From: Magnetococcales bacterium DCbin2
GTDB lineage: Bacteria > Pseudomonadota > Magnetococcia > Magnetococcales > UBA8363
Direction: 5' to 3'
Length of the DNA stretch: 60,614 nt
Assembly (NCBI GenBank): GCA_002753615.1
Contig: PEAO01000005.1
Location: forward strand, 1 to 60,614
Shown: piece after piece, positions 9,748 to 17,871 of the stretch
Numbering within the stretch: position 1 is the first letter of the stretch
How the letters are laid out: every line of letters begins with the position of its first letter
Translations under genes and position numbers: made by a program
Notes under the pieces: model-generated
Told to the model about the DNA's origin: nothing
Databases searched by the model: none
Seen by the model: the letters and a program-made list of their open reading frames with translations, nothing else

Positions 9748-10091
9748 TTTCGTCCCCTTATTTCAGAAATCCGACTTTCGGCAATAAACAAATCCTGAAG
9801 TGGTATATTCTGGGTTTTTTTTATAAAACCATGGACCAAAACGATTTTCCCATCTTCAAATGTAAAAAGAACCCGTGCAATCCTTCCCTGTAACCTAGAG
9901 CGAACTTCCCAGAGATCAGGTTTCAACTTTCGCACCAACGGCATTCCCACAGGCCAACCGACTTGAACCGTTTTGATATCCTCACCGATTATTTTCCTGT
10001 CTTGGGGATCCAGACTTTTCAACCAGTCACGAACCGGTTCTGAACCAGTACCGCTTTTAAAAAAATGGACAGGAAATCGAATCAGTAACAT
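9744..10091 (-). CDS. RelE/HigB-type toxin (phage Gp49-like)
   Basis: A roughly 115-residue toxin of the RelE superfamily, Gp49-like branch (PF05973). Landmarks are EPVRDWLKSLDPQDRKIIGEDI, LVRKLKPDLWEVRS, RIARVLFTFEDGKIVLVHGF and the typical C-terminal KKTQ. Family members are ribosome-associated or free mRNA endonucleases. The ATG at 10091 is the likely start. A TTG three codons earlier (10100) is also open. The gene precedes its antitoxin with a 4-nt overlap. It lies inside the tRNA-Thr-flanked element, so it may have served to stabilise that element. Confidence 0.88.
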   Translation of the reverse strand: MLLIRFPVHFFKSGTGSEPVRDWLKSLDPQDRKIIGEDIKTVQVGWPVGMPLVRKLKPDLWEVRSRLQGRIARVLFTFEDGKIVLVHGFIKKTQNIPLQDLFIAESRISEIRGRK

Positions 10092-10179
10092 AAAGCGCAA
10101 TGTACCATTTTTGATACGTCAAGGAGAAGAAAATTCTAAAATTCTGGCTACGAGGAAAAAATATTCAAGACCTTGTTTG

Positions 10180-10209
10180 TGTCAACCAACTGTCAACCAA
10201 CTGTCAACC
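10180..10209. repeat. 11-bp tandem repeat next to the att-like site
   Basis: Two full copies of TGTCAACCAAC and a third partial copy (TGTCAACC) stand head to tail. They lie about 110 bp inside the right end of the tRNA-Thr element. Iterated short motifs near attP ends commonly bind integrase arm domains, but that role is only inferred here. Confidence 0.75.
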
Positions 10210-10317
10210 GCAATGGCCCATATAGACCAATAATGACCACTTTCAAACCCGATTTTCCCTTTGTTTATGGCCTTTGTTAGCCTATATTGGCCTATATCAA
10301 CGGTTTTGTAATCCGTA

Positions 10318-10347
10318 AGGTTTGGGGTTCGATTCCCCACATCGGCT
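10318..10347 (+). repeat. Duplicate of tRNA-Thr 3' end (attR-like)
   Basis: This 30-bp stretch, starting AGGTTTGGGG and ending CACATCGGCT, is identical to 9351-9380 of tRNA-Thr. It covers the variable region, T-arm and 3' acceptor strand. There is no 5' half of a tRNA here and the following bases (TCA) do not continue the CCA, so it is not a second functional tRNA. Confidence 0.9.
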
Positions 10348-10419
10348 TCAATAAAAACTGGAAATTCACCTCTGGACCTCCTAGAGACGAAGCACCACTC
10401 ACTCCATTCGGAAGAGTCC

Positions 10420-11610
10420 ATGATCTCCTTGATGCTCAAACCCGGACGGGAAAAGTCGGTGCTTCGCCGTCATCCCTGGATTTTCTCCGGTGCCGTCGCC
10501 CGATCCTCTGGCACACCCGATCCTGGCGAAACCGTCGCCATCCAAGACGCCCAAGGCAAAATCCTCGCCCTCGGCGCATTCTCCGGCCAATCCCAGATCG
10601 TCGCCCGCATCTGGAGTTTCCTCCCCGATGAACCCATCGACACCGCATTCTTCCAAAACCGCCTGCAACACTCCCTTGCTCGCAGGTCGTTCATGGCGGA
10701 AAAAACAGATGAAACCGCCGCCCTCCGTCTCGTCAACGCCGAATCCGACGGAATGCCCGGTGTCACCATAGACCGCTATGGGACATGGCTTGTCGGACAA
10801 TTCACCTCCGCCGGCGCACAACGCTGGAAACGCGAAATCTCACAGATTTTATTGGATGTGACCGGAACCCAAGGGATCATGGAACGCACCGACGGCGAAG
10901 TGTGTTCCCAAGAGGGGGTGCCCGAATCCATCGGACCCCTCCTCGGAACAGCCCCTCCCGAAACAATACCCATCCGCGAACACGGCCTTACCTACGCCAT
11001 CGACCCCTGGCATGGTCATAAAACCGGATTCTACCTCGACCAAAAAGACAACCGCTTCCTGATCCGTCATGGGTGCCACGGGATGCGGGTACTCAACACC
11101 TTCTCCTTCTCCGGTGGCTTCGGACTCAACGCCATCGCAGCAGGGGCCGACCATGTGGTCCATCTCGATTCTTCTTCCAACCTGCTCAACCAAGCCGCCG
11201 AAAACGCTCAACGTAGCCAACTACCCGAAGATCGCTTTGAATACTGCAAAGCCAACGCCTTCCATAAACTCCGTGAATGGCGCGACGCCAAACGATCTTT
11301 CGATATCATCGTGCTGGATCCACCCAAACTCGCCGACTCCCAAGCGGGCCTCAATCGCGCCGCCCGTGCCTACAAAGATTTGAACTGGCTCGCGTTCCGA
11401 TTACTCAACCCTGGCGGTCAACTGTTAACCTTTTCCTGTTCGGGCCGCATGCCGGTTGACCTTTTTGCCAAGGTGGTTGCCGATGCTGCCGTTGATGCCG
11501 GTCGCAATGCCACGATTCATCGTTACCTGGGTCCACCGGCGGATCATCCCGTTGCCCTGGCCTTTCCCGAAGGACGCTACCTCAAAGGATTGCTGTGCCG
11601 TGTCGATTGA
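10420..11610 (+). CDS. rlmI: 23S rRNA m5C methyltransferase, RlmI-like
   Basis: A 396-residue SAM-dependent RNA methyltransferase of the YccW/RlmI family, which methylates C1962 of 23S rRNA in E. coli. An N-terminal PUA domain (LKPGREKSVLRRHPWIFSGA) is followed by a linker (LVNAESDGMPGVTIDRYG). The Rossmann domain has VLNTFSFSGGFGL (motif I), VVHLDSSSNLL and DIIVLDPPKL (motif IV), with FSCSGRM carrying the catalytic cysteine. GGAAGAG lies close before the ATG at 10420. No operon partner follows. A small converging gene ends about 105 nt beyond the stop. Confidence 0.93.
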   Translation: MISLMLKPGREKSVLRRHPWIFSGAVARSSGTPDPGETVAIQDAQGKILALGAFSGQSQIVARIWSFLPDEPIDTAFFQNRLQHSLARRSFMAEKTDETAALRLVNAESDGMPGVTIDRYGTWLVGQFTSAGAQRWKREISQILLDVTGTQGIMERTDGEVCSQEGVPESIGPLLGTAPPETIPIREHGLTYAIDPWHGHKTGFYLDQKDNRFLIRHGCHGMRVLNTFSFSGGFGLNAIAAGADHVVHLDSSSNLLNQAAENAQRSQLPEDRFEYCKANAFHKLREWRDAKRSFDIIVLDPPKLADSQAGLNRAARAYKDLNWLAFRLLNPGGQLLTFSCSGRMPVDLFAKVVADAAVDAGRNATIHRYLGPPADHPVALAFPEGRYLKGLLCRVD

Positions 11611-11714
11611 AGCGGCCAACAACGCACCCGTATGCGCTAGGCCACCTTCCAACTCGCAAATTCTATCCCCCAGACATGAAAACCCTTCCAATGTCTTCAA
11701 CGCAAACGCATCCA

Positions 11715-11882
11715 TTATAATTTTCCCAGTAATAAAGCAACGTTGTCCACAATAAAACCACGAGATTTCAACCGTGGCAGGATCTTCAATAACTGCTGAC
11801 GGCTGATCCCCTCCAAAAGAACGGTCTCCCCCTCCTTCAGTAAAAATCGATCACGTTGCTTCTGAAGAATCAATACGGACAT
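11715..11882 (-). CDS. Small hypothetical protein (55 aa)
   Basis: This short frame has a near-perfect ribosome site: AAGGAG, 7 nt, ATG at 11882. It encodes 55 residues starting MSVLILQKQRDRFLLKEGE and ending ALLLGKL, with a basic amphipathic middle (LLKILPRLKSRGF). I do not recognise the family. A second ATG overlaps its stop (TAATG at 11715) and opens MDAFALKTLEGF with leucine spacing like a short coiled coil. That frame soon runs into the antisense of rlmI, so if real it has probably been truncated. The expression signal is the main support. Confidence 0.5.
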   Translation of the reverse strand: MSVLILQKQRDRFLLKEGETVLLEGISRQQLLKILPRLKSRGFIVDNVALLLGKL

Positions 11883-12236
11883 GAGCTGGCTCCTTGGCAG
11901 ACAATAACATGGAATCTCCGGCTATAATGCATAACCCGAACCATCCCAGCAGGGCTGATTCTTATCCCTGGAAATTCAAGATCTTTTCCTTCCCCTATCG
12001 CACTTATCACAACCCAACGTCACAAAACCAACGTCGGGACCATGACGCCCGCGACCGTCATATCCTGGCTGTGTCATATCCAACATCGTCTGTGTCATAT
12101 CACCGAATCAATTCCTCTTTCATAAATAGAAATAACATACATTTCAATATGTTGACATTGGCATAATGAATGCTTGACCTCCTTTCAAACCCCAGAATAA
12201 AACAGACAATGGACATTGATTCCCAGGAGGCTTTTT
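11883..12236 (+). promoter_or_regulatory. Leader region upstream of the SCO gene with iterated TCATAT motifs
   Basis: No convincing gene lies here. Three copies of a GTCATATC-like motif occur at 12057-12064, 12071-12080 (GTGTCATATC) and 12091-12101 (TGTGTCATATC), about 16 and 21 bp apart, which could be operator repeats. A TTGACA stands at 12152-12157. A TTGACC at 12174-12179 is followed 16 bp later by AATAAA, a possible but weak sigma-70 promoter. The sco ribosome site AGGAGG ends 6-7 nt before 12237. Copper or redox control is a guess from the gene downstream. Confidence 0.35.
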
Positions 12237-12854
12237 ATGACACGCAACCATTCCCGCCATCGGCACCAACCTTGGTCTCTCCTGTCGGTGCTGCTCGCTC
12301 TGGTATTGATGTTTGATTCCCGCCCCTCCCAGGCCGGTTCCATGGAACCGATGCCATTGAAGGGAAGCTTTTCTCTCATAGATGAACAGGGTGCCCGCAA
12401 ACGTCTGGAAGATTATCGCAGCACCTTTTTGCTAGTCTATTTCGGTTACACCTACTGTCCCGACGTTTGCCCCACCAACTTGGAGATCATCGCTCGGGTA
12501 CTGAAGCTTCTCTCTGCGGAAGATGCGGCAAGGGTAACCCCCCTGTTCGTTACCGTCGATCCCGAACGAGATACACCCGCGCAGCTCAAAGACTTCACCG
12601 CCGCGTTTGATCCCCGTCTTGTGGGACTCACAGGTACCGAAGAAGAAATTCGACAGGCTGCCAAGACGTTTGCCGTTTACTACGCCAAGGCTCCCGTGGA
12701 TCCCAAAAAGACCAACGATCCAAAAGCCTATTTGGTAGATCACTCCTCATCGACCTATCTGCTGGATGATGCTGGCCGTATGGTGGCCCTGTTCAGCCAC
12801 GCCACGGCACCCGAAGTGATGGCCAAAGAAATTAAAAAACAACTCCACCCCTGA
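12237..12854 (+). CDS. SCO1/SenC/PrrC copper-binding protein
   Basis: A 205-residue periplasmic thioredoxin-fold protein. SCO proteins deliver copper to the CuA site of cytochrome oxidase or act in thiol redox signalling. The copper ligands are all present: CPDVC with Cys74 and Cys78 (FGYTYCPDVCPTNL) and His169 (YLVDHSSSTYLL). Residues 13-33 form a signal peptide or membrane anchor (LLSVLLALVLMF then SQAGS). VTVDPERDTPAQLKDF is also family-typical. The frame extends 7 codons further upstream, but AGGAGG sits just before the ATG at 12237. No oxidase subunit genes are adjacent. A small exported protein follows after 32 nt. Confidence 0.93.
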   Translation: MTRNHSRHRHQPWSLLSVLLALVLMFDSRPSQAGSMEPMPLKGSFSLIDEQGARKRLEDYRSTFLLVYFGYTYCPDVCPTNLEIIARVLKLLSAEDAARVTPLFVTVDPERDTPAQLKDFTAAFDPRLVGLTGTEEEIRQAAKTFAVYYAKAPVDPKKTNDPKAYLVDHSSSTYLLDDAGRMVALFSHATAPEVMAKEIKKQLHP

Positions 12855-12886
12855 GGGGGACACACCGTTCGGAGATCCTTTGTTCC

Positions 12887-13378
12887 GTGAGCTTGTTCAT
12901 AAACCGAATCGGGGTGTTTTCCATCTTGGTGCCGCTGGTGGTCCTGTTTCCGTGGCAAATCACTGCCCAAGCCTCTGCTGCCCAGGACACCCCCAAAATC
13001 CAGACCAAAGAAGATCCACCCCTGGCAACCTATAAAACCTTTGCCAACGCCTTGGCCCGTGGCCGCTTTGCCGAAGCACGCGCACATGCCATGGGCCAAG
13101 CATTGGCCATGGTCAACCAGAAGGAAGGCAACAAGGATCAAAATAAGGGTAACGTCGGCGAAGGGACAGATCCCCAGTTCATGGTCCTGGCAGAAAAAAA
13201 ATCCGAAGATGGATCGGTCGTCACCCTGAACGCCATGCAAATCGTACAGCCAAGCGGCCAGGAGGGGATGTTTAAACCGCCGATTCTCCATCGGCAGGAT
13301 GCGACAGTCCTGAAAACCGGATTCGGCTGGCGTGTGAACGCCTTCCGTGATCGCCTGGAAAAATGTTGCCTGCCGTAG
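12887..13378 (+). CDS. Exported hypothetical protein
   Basis: A 163-residue protein starting at a GTG with a GGAG about 14 nt upstream. Residues 1-31 look like a signal peptide (IGVFSILVPLVVLFPW, then AQASAAQ). The mature part (TYKTFANALARGRFAEARAHAMG) suggests an NTF2- or DUF4878-like fold in which the chain modifies a small domain, but the match is weak. Two adjacent cysteines stand near the C-terminus (EKCCLP). It follows the SCO gene by 32 nt, so a role near copper or redox handling in the periplasm is possible from context only. Confidence 0.65.
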   Translation: MSLFINRIGVFSILVPLVVLFPWQITAQASAAQDTPKIQTKEDPPLATYKTFANALARGRFAEARAHAMGQALAMVNQKEGNKDQNKGNVGEGTDPQFMVLAEKKSEDGSVVTLNAMQIVQPSGQEGMFKPPILHRQDATVLKTGFGWRVNAFRDRLEKCCLP

Positions 13379-13568
13379 GGGGAAAAACTGAACCGAGAAT
13401 GAGGCATCATTGGCTTGGTACGACCGTCACCATGATAAAAATCACTTGGGATAAAAAATATTTAACAATAAGATTAAAAACTTACAATAAATTACAAACT
13501 CGGCATGGATCTTGAATATATCTCAAGCAAGATGCAAAACGCACACAATAAACCGCCGGGAGGTAATC

Positions 13569-13772
13569 ATGAGCAACCACCAAGAAATCCGTCACTGCCC
13601 AGATGGCTATCCAGTCTTTCGCAAAGGCTGCCAGATGAAATGGCGGGAGGATTACTGTCGTAGCTGCCCCCACAGCTCCCGTTTTCACCTGATCAACCTA
13701 GTCGGATTGTCCAGTGCCGCCAGTGCCATCATCGCCCTGTCCGTCAACCTGCTCTCCACGTTGAAGTCCTGA
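13569..13772 (+). CDS. Small cysteine-rich membrane protein (67 aa)
   Basis: The ATG at 13569 has GGGAGGT 4 nt upstream. The 67-residue product has four cysteines in the N-terminal half (RHCPDGYP, KGCQMKW, YCRSCPHSS), a plausible small zinc or iron site. A hydrophobic C-terminal helix follows, about residues 40-62 (LINLVGLSSAASAIIALSV). I do not recognise a family. It follows the exported protein by 190 nt of noncoding DNA and converges on the nucleotidyl transferase gene. Its codon use is normal and it is probably real. Confidence 0.65.
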   Translation: MSNHQEIRHCPDGYPVFRKGCQMKWREDYCRSCPHSSRFHLINLVGLSSAASAIIALSVNLLSTLKS

Positions 13773-13853
13773 CATGGAACGCTTGAAATCCCACGACCTG
13801 CCCAGGAATGTCGTACCACCATCTGGGTCAGGTCGTACCTTGGTTCTGCTGTC

Positions 13854-14993
13854 CTACGATAGCCCCTTGTCGCCCAGTACCGACTGCCATAATTCCCTGG
13901 CACGGGGGGCCTCCACCGAGGCGATGACCCGTTCCACGAAGTCATAATTGACCTGCCCGCGATCCAAGGATCGTTTTTCCTCCTCGGTGGAATACACAAT
14001 TTCTCCCAACAATTCCAGCCCCGCGATCACCCCCACCATGCCCGGACCATGGTTGAACGTTTTGTCGCGAGGAATAAAATACACGTCAAACAGGTTGGGC
14101 AGGTTGGGGTCTGAACTATCCAACGCACCGATCAGGTTGCCGGTAATCGCCCCAGGATCAAAAAACATCCCTTCCCACTTTCTGACCACATCCCCCAATT
14201 GCCGCGCCACCTGCTCCCTGGAACCCCGAAAATGGATCACCGTGATCGGATAATTGGGGACCACCCATGGACCCGACGTGGCATCACATTGCCCGCCCTG
14301 GAACGCCGCACGTTCCAAAGGAAAGGCACCCTGGCCATCAATCCGTTTAAAAAATTGGAAATGGAAATGATGCGGTATCGAAGCCCCCGCCCCGTCGCCA
14401 TTGTAGAATCCCAAATAGCCCGGCATCTGTCCCAGCAAGGCGAGAAAATCATGACCAATCTCATCCATACGGCTTACAAATCCCCCCATATCGGGATCGG
14501 GCTGCAACCAACCCTGAGGGCGGTGCTGCGAGGCCCCCACCGTCACATGGTTCGGCATCAGCGGAAATGGATTCATCCAAATGATATAATGGCGTTGCCC
14601 CCTCGGAGAATCCAATGTCACACCGTAGCCGCACTCAATACCACGCTGCTGCCAGCGCACGTTGTCACGACACAAATAACACCCCCCATTACTGCTGACG
14701 CTCCCCGTCGGTGGTACCCGACGCCCCGCCCCCGCAAAACGCATGGCCCGCCGCGCATTATATTGCACAATGAAATAACGCCCTGGCTCCTTCTCCTTGA
14801 TGATGCGATATTTGATGACATCGCTCAGATCATCCTGAATAAATCCGCACTCCAATTGCTGAATTTTCAGGGCTTCGACCACCCCGGCCAGACCGTCACG
14901 TTGACGAATTTCATCCAATCGTTCCCCCAGCGTCCGCCACAGGGTATCAAAACGGTCGCGGTTGAATTTGGCCATCCCATAAGCGTCGATCAT
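13854..14993 (-). CDS. HIT-fold nucleotidyl transferase/phosphorylase (DUF4922-like)
   Basis: A 379-residue protein resembling the DUF4922/GDP-hexose phosphorylase branch of the GalT/HIT superfamily. A CxxC zinc-type pair is present (GGCYLCRDN). The GalT-like catalytic histidines lie in SIPHHFHFQFFKR, and IIWMNPFPLMPNHVTV resembles the substrate-binding strand of GalT proteins. A role in sugar-nucleotide conversion is a family inference; the sugar is unknown. It directly abuts the DUF6056 gene: the TAG is followed immediately by this ATG. An alternative ATG lies six codons in. It ends a three-gene operon with the glycosyltransferase, suggesting surface glycan work. Confidence 0.68.
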   Translation of the reverse strand: MIDAYGMAKFNRDRFDTLWRTLGERLDEIRQRDGLAGVVEALKIQQLECGFIQDDLSDVIKYRIIKEKEPGRYFIVQYNARRAMRFAGAGRRVPPTGSVSSNGGCYLCRDNVRWQQRGIECGYGVTLDSPRGQRHYIIWMNPFPLMPNHVTVGASQHRPQGWLQPDPDMGGFVSRMDEIGHDFLALLGQMPGYLGFYNGDGAGASIPHHFHFQFFKRIDGQGAFPLERAAFQGGQCDATSGPWVVPNYPITVIHFRGSREQVARQLGDVVRKWEGMFFDPGAITGNLIGALDSSDPNLPNLFDVYFIPRDKTFNHGPGMVGVIAGLELLGEIVYSTEEEKRSLDRGQVNYDFVERVIASVEAPRARELWQSVLGDKGLS

Positions 14994-16586
14994 CTAAGGA
15001 GTCTCCCCTTGTCTGGCCACGGATCCCAGATGGACCGTTACCAGACCATAAAAGGCACCCATGTGCCGATTGCGCCAATTGTTGCCCCGATCAAGCAAAA
15101 TATCTTCATAAAAAACAGATTTTGGTTTAAACGTGAACGGTGGCACAACCACCTCCGATAGCCCCAAATCGACCGCCGCACGAATGCGCTCAAGTCGCTG
15201 CAACTGTTGTTGCCGGTAAACCCATAATGGTCCGCGCAAATCATCAATCGCCTGTAAGAAATTATTGGATGGTTGCAAAAATCCCGAACCAGGCAATACC
15301 AGTGCAACACACAAAAGTACCGGAAGAAATCTCCTGAACGTACCCTGGGTCAGCCATTCCAGGGTAGCCCCCCTCCGCAACCAACCCAGCACCCCATGCA
15401 CACCCAAAAACCAGCATACCAAAAAATAAAAATAGATCCCATTGACCACCCTCATAGGCATTTCCCGGCCAATTCCCGCCAGCAAAAACCAGGAAACCCA
15501 GATCATCCCAACCCAAACAATCAGAAAAACCAGCACATGCCGGATCTTTACCCCATCCAACCATCCCTGTTGACTGACCACCTTCTGCGCATAGGGGACC
15601 ATCCAGAACGTCATGATCCAAAGGACTGGACTTAAGCTCCAGGAGACCATATAACGCATACTCCAGAGGAAACTGCTCTGCAAGCCTGCCCACAGGGTGG
15701 TGGAACCGGATGAAGTCTCGCCAATCCGAGACAGGGTTCCCGGCGCAAAGACCACCGCGCAAGCCCCCAAGAACGCCAATACCAACAAAACCCGATAAAA
15801 ACTGATATTTTCCTGCCGTTTCCAGGTTGCCAGCAGCCAAATCAGGAAAATCATCGTCCCATTCCAAAAAAGGATAATTTCACTCGCCCCCATCACCGCC
15901 ACCGTCAAGGAAAGGGCCACAACCGCCAAAAACCGTTTCCGCCACCCCTCCCGACCACGACGGTGCCACAACAAAACCCCCATCAATACCAAAGAGAGGG
16001 CATTGCAGGTTTGGTGCATCAGCAATTGTGATATCTGGTAAAAGGATGACGCCAAATGGGGCATGTGCTGCATATAAAGGACGACAAAACCAAGGCAGCC
16101 CCAAGCCAGTTTCCCCTTGGAGAGAACGGTATCGGTATAACCCCACTGCCGGGCAAAAAACCAGGCTGCCCCAAAAAACAGCAGCATCATCGCCCAAGAA
16201 ACCATCGGATAGACTTGATAAAGATGAAAAGTACCAACAATCTCGAGCAACGTCCCCTGGACCCCAAAGGCCAGAAGATTGGTAAAATATCGGCCAACAA
16301 AGGTTAAATATTCGTTGGCCGCCAGATCGAAGAGGGTGGCATGGCGGGTGGGGTGATCGAAGGAATAATAACGGTGACACGGAAAGTCCACCGCAACCGC
16401 ATCCCCCGCCACCAGCGCATGACAGGTGACCAACGATTGGGATCGATAACTGTGTGCAAAATTAAAATCATCGGAAGAGGGCCAGATAAAAAACGCCAGC
16501 GCAACAAAGACTGCCGCAACACCAAGAAGAAAAGCACCTGCAAACCTGCGGACCGCAACCCCGACAAATCCAGAAGGATCGGTCAT
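14994..16586 (-). CDS. Multi-pass membrane protein, DUF6056-like
   Basis: A 530-residue integral membrane protein with about eleven hydrophobic helices and a soluble C-terminal tail of about 110 residues. The first loop carries FIWPSSDDFNFAH, the acidic SDD/E motif typical of DUF6056 and of GT-C-like polytopic glycosyltransferases. Such proteins transfer or ligate lipid-linked sugars, but no substrate can be assigned. The start overlaps the upstream glycosyltransferase stop by 4 nt (ATGA) and the stop abuts the next gene, so the three are coupled. Confidence 0.75.
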   Translation of the reverse strand: MTDPSGFVGVAVRRFAGAFLLGVAAVFVALAFFIWPSSDDFNFAHSYRSQSLVTCHALVAGDAVAVDFPCHRYYSFDHPTRHATLFDLAANEYLTFVGRYFTNLLAFGVQGTLLEIVGTFHLYQVYPMVSWAMMLLFFGAAWFFARQWGYTDTVLSKGKLAWGCLGFVVLYMQHMPHLASSFYQISQLLMHQTCNALSLVLMGVLLWHRRGREGWRKRFLAVVALSLTVAVMGASEIILFWNGTMIFLIWLLATWKRQENISFYRVLLVLAFLGACAVVFAPGTLSRIGETSSGSTTLWAGLQSSFLWSMRYMVSWSLSPVLWIMTFWMVPYAQKVVSQQGWLDGVKIRHVLVFLIVWVGMIWVSWFLLAGIGREMPMRVVNGIYFYFLVCWFLGVHGVLGWLRRGATLEWLTQGTFRRFLPVLLCVALVLPGSGFLQPSNNFLQAIDDLRGPLWVYRQQQLQRLERIRAAVDLGLSEVVVPPFTFKPKSVFYEDILLDRGNNWRNRHMGAFYGLVTVHLGSVARQGETP

Positions 16587-17755
16587 TGCAGACCTTGATC
16601 ATCTTCCTGGGGAAGCCAGCTCCCCCGAGATTTCTCCGAAAAGATCAGGAGTCTGCGCCCGAAAAAATTAAGGATCAGTCCCAGAAAAGTCGCCATTAAC
16701 TTGGCTTTAGCCGCCCCCATCCCAGAGTCGATGAACACCGTGGTAGATAACAAATCAATCAGACCAACACCCACGACCAACAACGTATAGAACAGGAGTT
16801 CCACCGGGCCACTCCACCGCGCTTTGTGGCGAAAAAGGATCATCAGACACAAGAGATAATTCATCACCGCCGCCGCCGCAAACGCAACAGGTGCCCCCAA
16901 AGTGACGCCGACCCCCATGGAAATCAAAAACAGGAATACCGCCAGATTAAAAAGGGCCGAGACGCCACCAATAAACAGATAAATTAAAAATTGTAACGGC
17001 ATCGGTGCCTTATGGGAGTTATAATGCAAAATACAATACAACGCCCGAAAACCATCTTTCCAGCCGATTTTTTTTCCTTCATCGTAGGTGCGTCCGTGAT
17101 AAGAAATCCCCATTTCATAAACCCGAAGGCGCATATCCGCCACTTTGGCCACGATTTCCGGCTCAAAACCAAAACGGTTTTCCTCGATTTTAATCTTTTG
17201 GATGATCTCGCGCTTGAAGACCTTGTAACAGGTTTCCATGTCGGTCAAATTAAGATCGGTAAACATATTGGACAAAAAGGTCAAAAAGCGATTGCCCATG
17301 GAGTGCCAAAAATAAAGAACCCGATGGCAACCGGTAAAAAGAAATCGGGAACCAAATACCACGTCGGCATGGCCATCGCGTATGGGTTGAATCAACCGTT
17401 TCAGGTCTGTAGGATCATACTCCAGATCGGCGTCCTGGACGGCAACGTAGTCTCCCGTAGCCTTTTGAAAACCTGTCCTGAGTGCCGCCCCTTTGCCCTG
17501 ATTGACAGCGTGATTGCATATGACAATTTCGGGATGCCGCTCTCCAAGTCCCTGGGCAATGTGCAAACTCTGGTCGGATGAGGCATCATCGACGATGATG
17601 ATTTCCAACGCCAGCGTGTCGTCGGCGAGGGCCAAAACCCGACTAACACACTGAGCCAGCGTTTTGGCTTCATTGAAACATGGTATGACAATGCTGAGTT
17701 TTTTTGTCACGGTTCTGGACACCTGCACAATGGAAATGGAGTAGGACGGCGACAT
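16583..17755 (-). CDS. Family 2 glycosyltransferase fused to a GtrA domain
   Basis: A 390-residue fusion. The N-terminal GT-A domain is DPM1/GtrB-like: LSIVIPCFNEAKT, EIIIVDDASSDQS, NQGKGAALRTGF, the metal-binding VQDADLEYDP and VVFGSRF. These enzymes load a sugar from a nucleotide donor onto polyprenyl phosphate. From about residue 265 a GtrA domain of four membrane helices follows (FLIYLFIGGVSALFNLAVF), proposed to flip the lipid-linked sugar. I start at ATG 17755, 38 codons inside the open frame, because the extension is not family-like and would abut the divergent aminopeptidase start. The ribosome site is weak, so the start is uncertain. First gene of the three-gene operon. Confidence 0.9.
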   Translation of the reverse strand: MSPSYSISIVQVSRTVTKKLSIVIPCFNEAKTLAQCVSRVLALADDTLALEIIIVDDASSDQSLHIAQGLGERHPEIVICNHAVNQGKGAALRTGFQKATGDYVAVQDADLEYDPTDLKRLIQPIRDGHADVVFGSRFLFTGCHRVLYFWHSMGNRFLTFLSNMFTDLNLTDMETCYKVFKREIIQKIKIEENRFGFEPEIVAKVADMRLRVYEMGISYHGRTYDEGKKIGWKDGFRALYCILHYNSHKAPMPLQFLIYLFIGGVSALFNLAVFLFLISMGVGVTLGAPVAFAAAAVMNYLLCLMILFRHKARWSGPVELLFYTLLVVGVGLIDLLSTTVFIDSGMGAAKAKLMATFLGLILNFFGRRLLIFSEKSRGSWLPQEDDQGLQ

Positions 17756-17871
17756 GATAATCGCAAAGGGGGGGTGTTGGACATGGGTTTCATTCACATC
17801 CGCACGAAGATCACTCCAAAGTTCATGACCATTGTTTCGGTCAACCATGGAGAAACTACAGAAAAACATTC

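Larger units (their letters stand above)
9351..10347. mobile_element. Putative 1-kb tRNA-Thr-integrated element carrying a toxin-antitoxin pair
   Basis: The segment between the 3' end of tRNA-Thr and a second copy of that end contains only a toxin-antitoxin pair and noncoding DNA. The 30-bp copies at 9351-9380 and 10318-10347 are identical. The match continues upstream in weaker form (GTAATCCGTA in both, with one extra A and a substitution). This is the classic footprint of tyrosine-integrase insertion into a tRNA gene, but no integrase gene is inside, so it is either a remnant or a satellite mobilised in trans. Short direct repeats at 10180-10209 may be integrase arm sites. Confidence 0.6.

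Noticed and set aside
10300-10350. Second tRNA-Thr
   Set aside because: Only the 3' half is present; no acceptor 5' strand or D-arm, and CCA is not continued.
10182-10439. 85-codon minus-strand frame across the attR-like site
   Set aside because: It reads through the duplicated tRNA 3' end in antisense and has no ribosome site.
11425-11715. 96-codon minus-strand frame overlapping rlmI
   Set aside because: Two thirds of it is antisense to the conserved rlmI C-terminus. Only the first 35 codons could be a real coiled-coil fragment, noted under the 55-residue gene.
11894-12166. 90-codon plus-strand frame before sco
   Set aside because: No ribosome site, odd composition rich in His, Asn and Arg, and it spans the iterated TCATAT motifs and promoter-like sequence.
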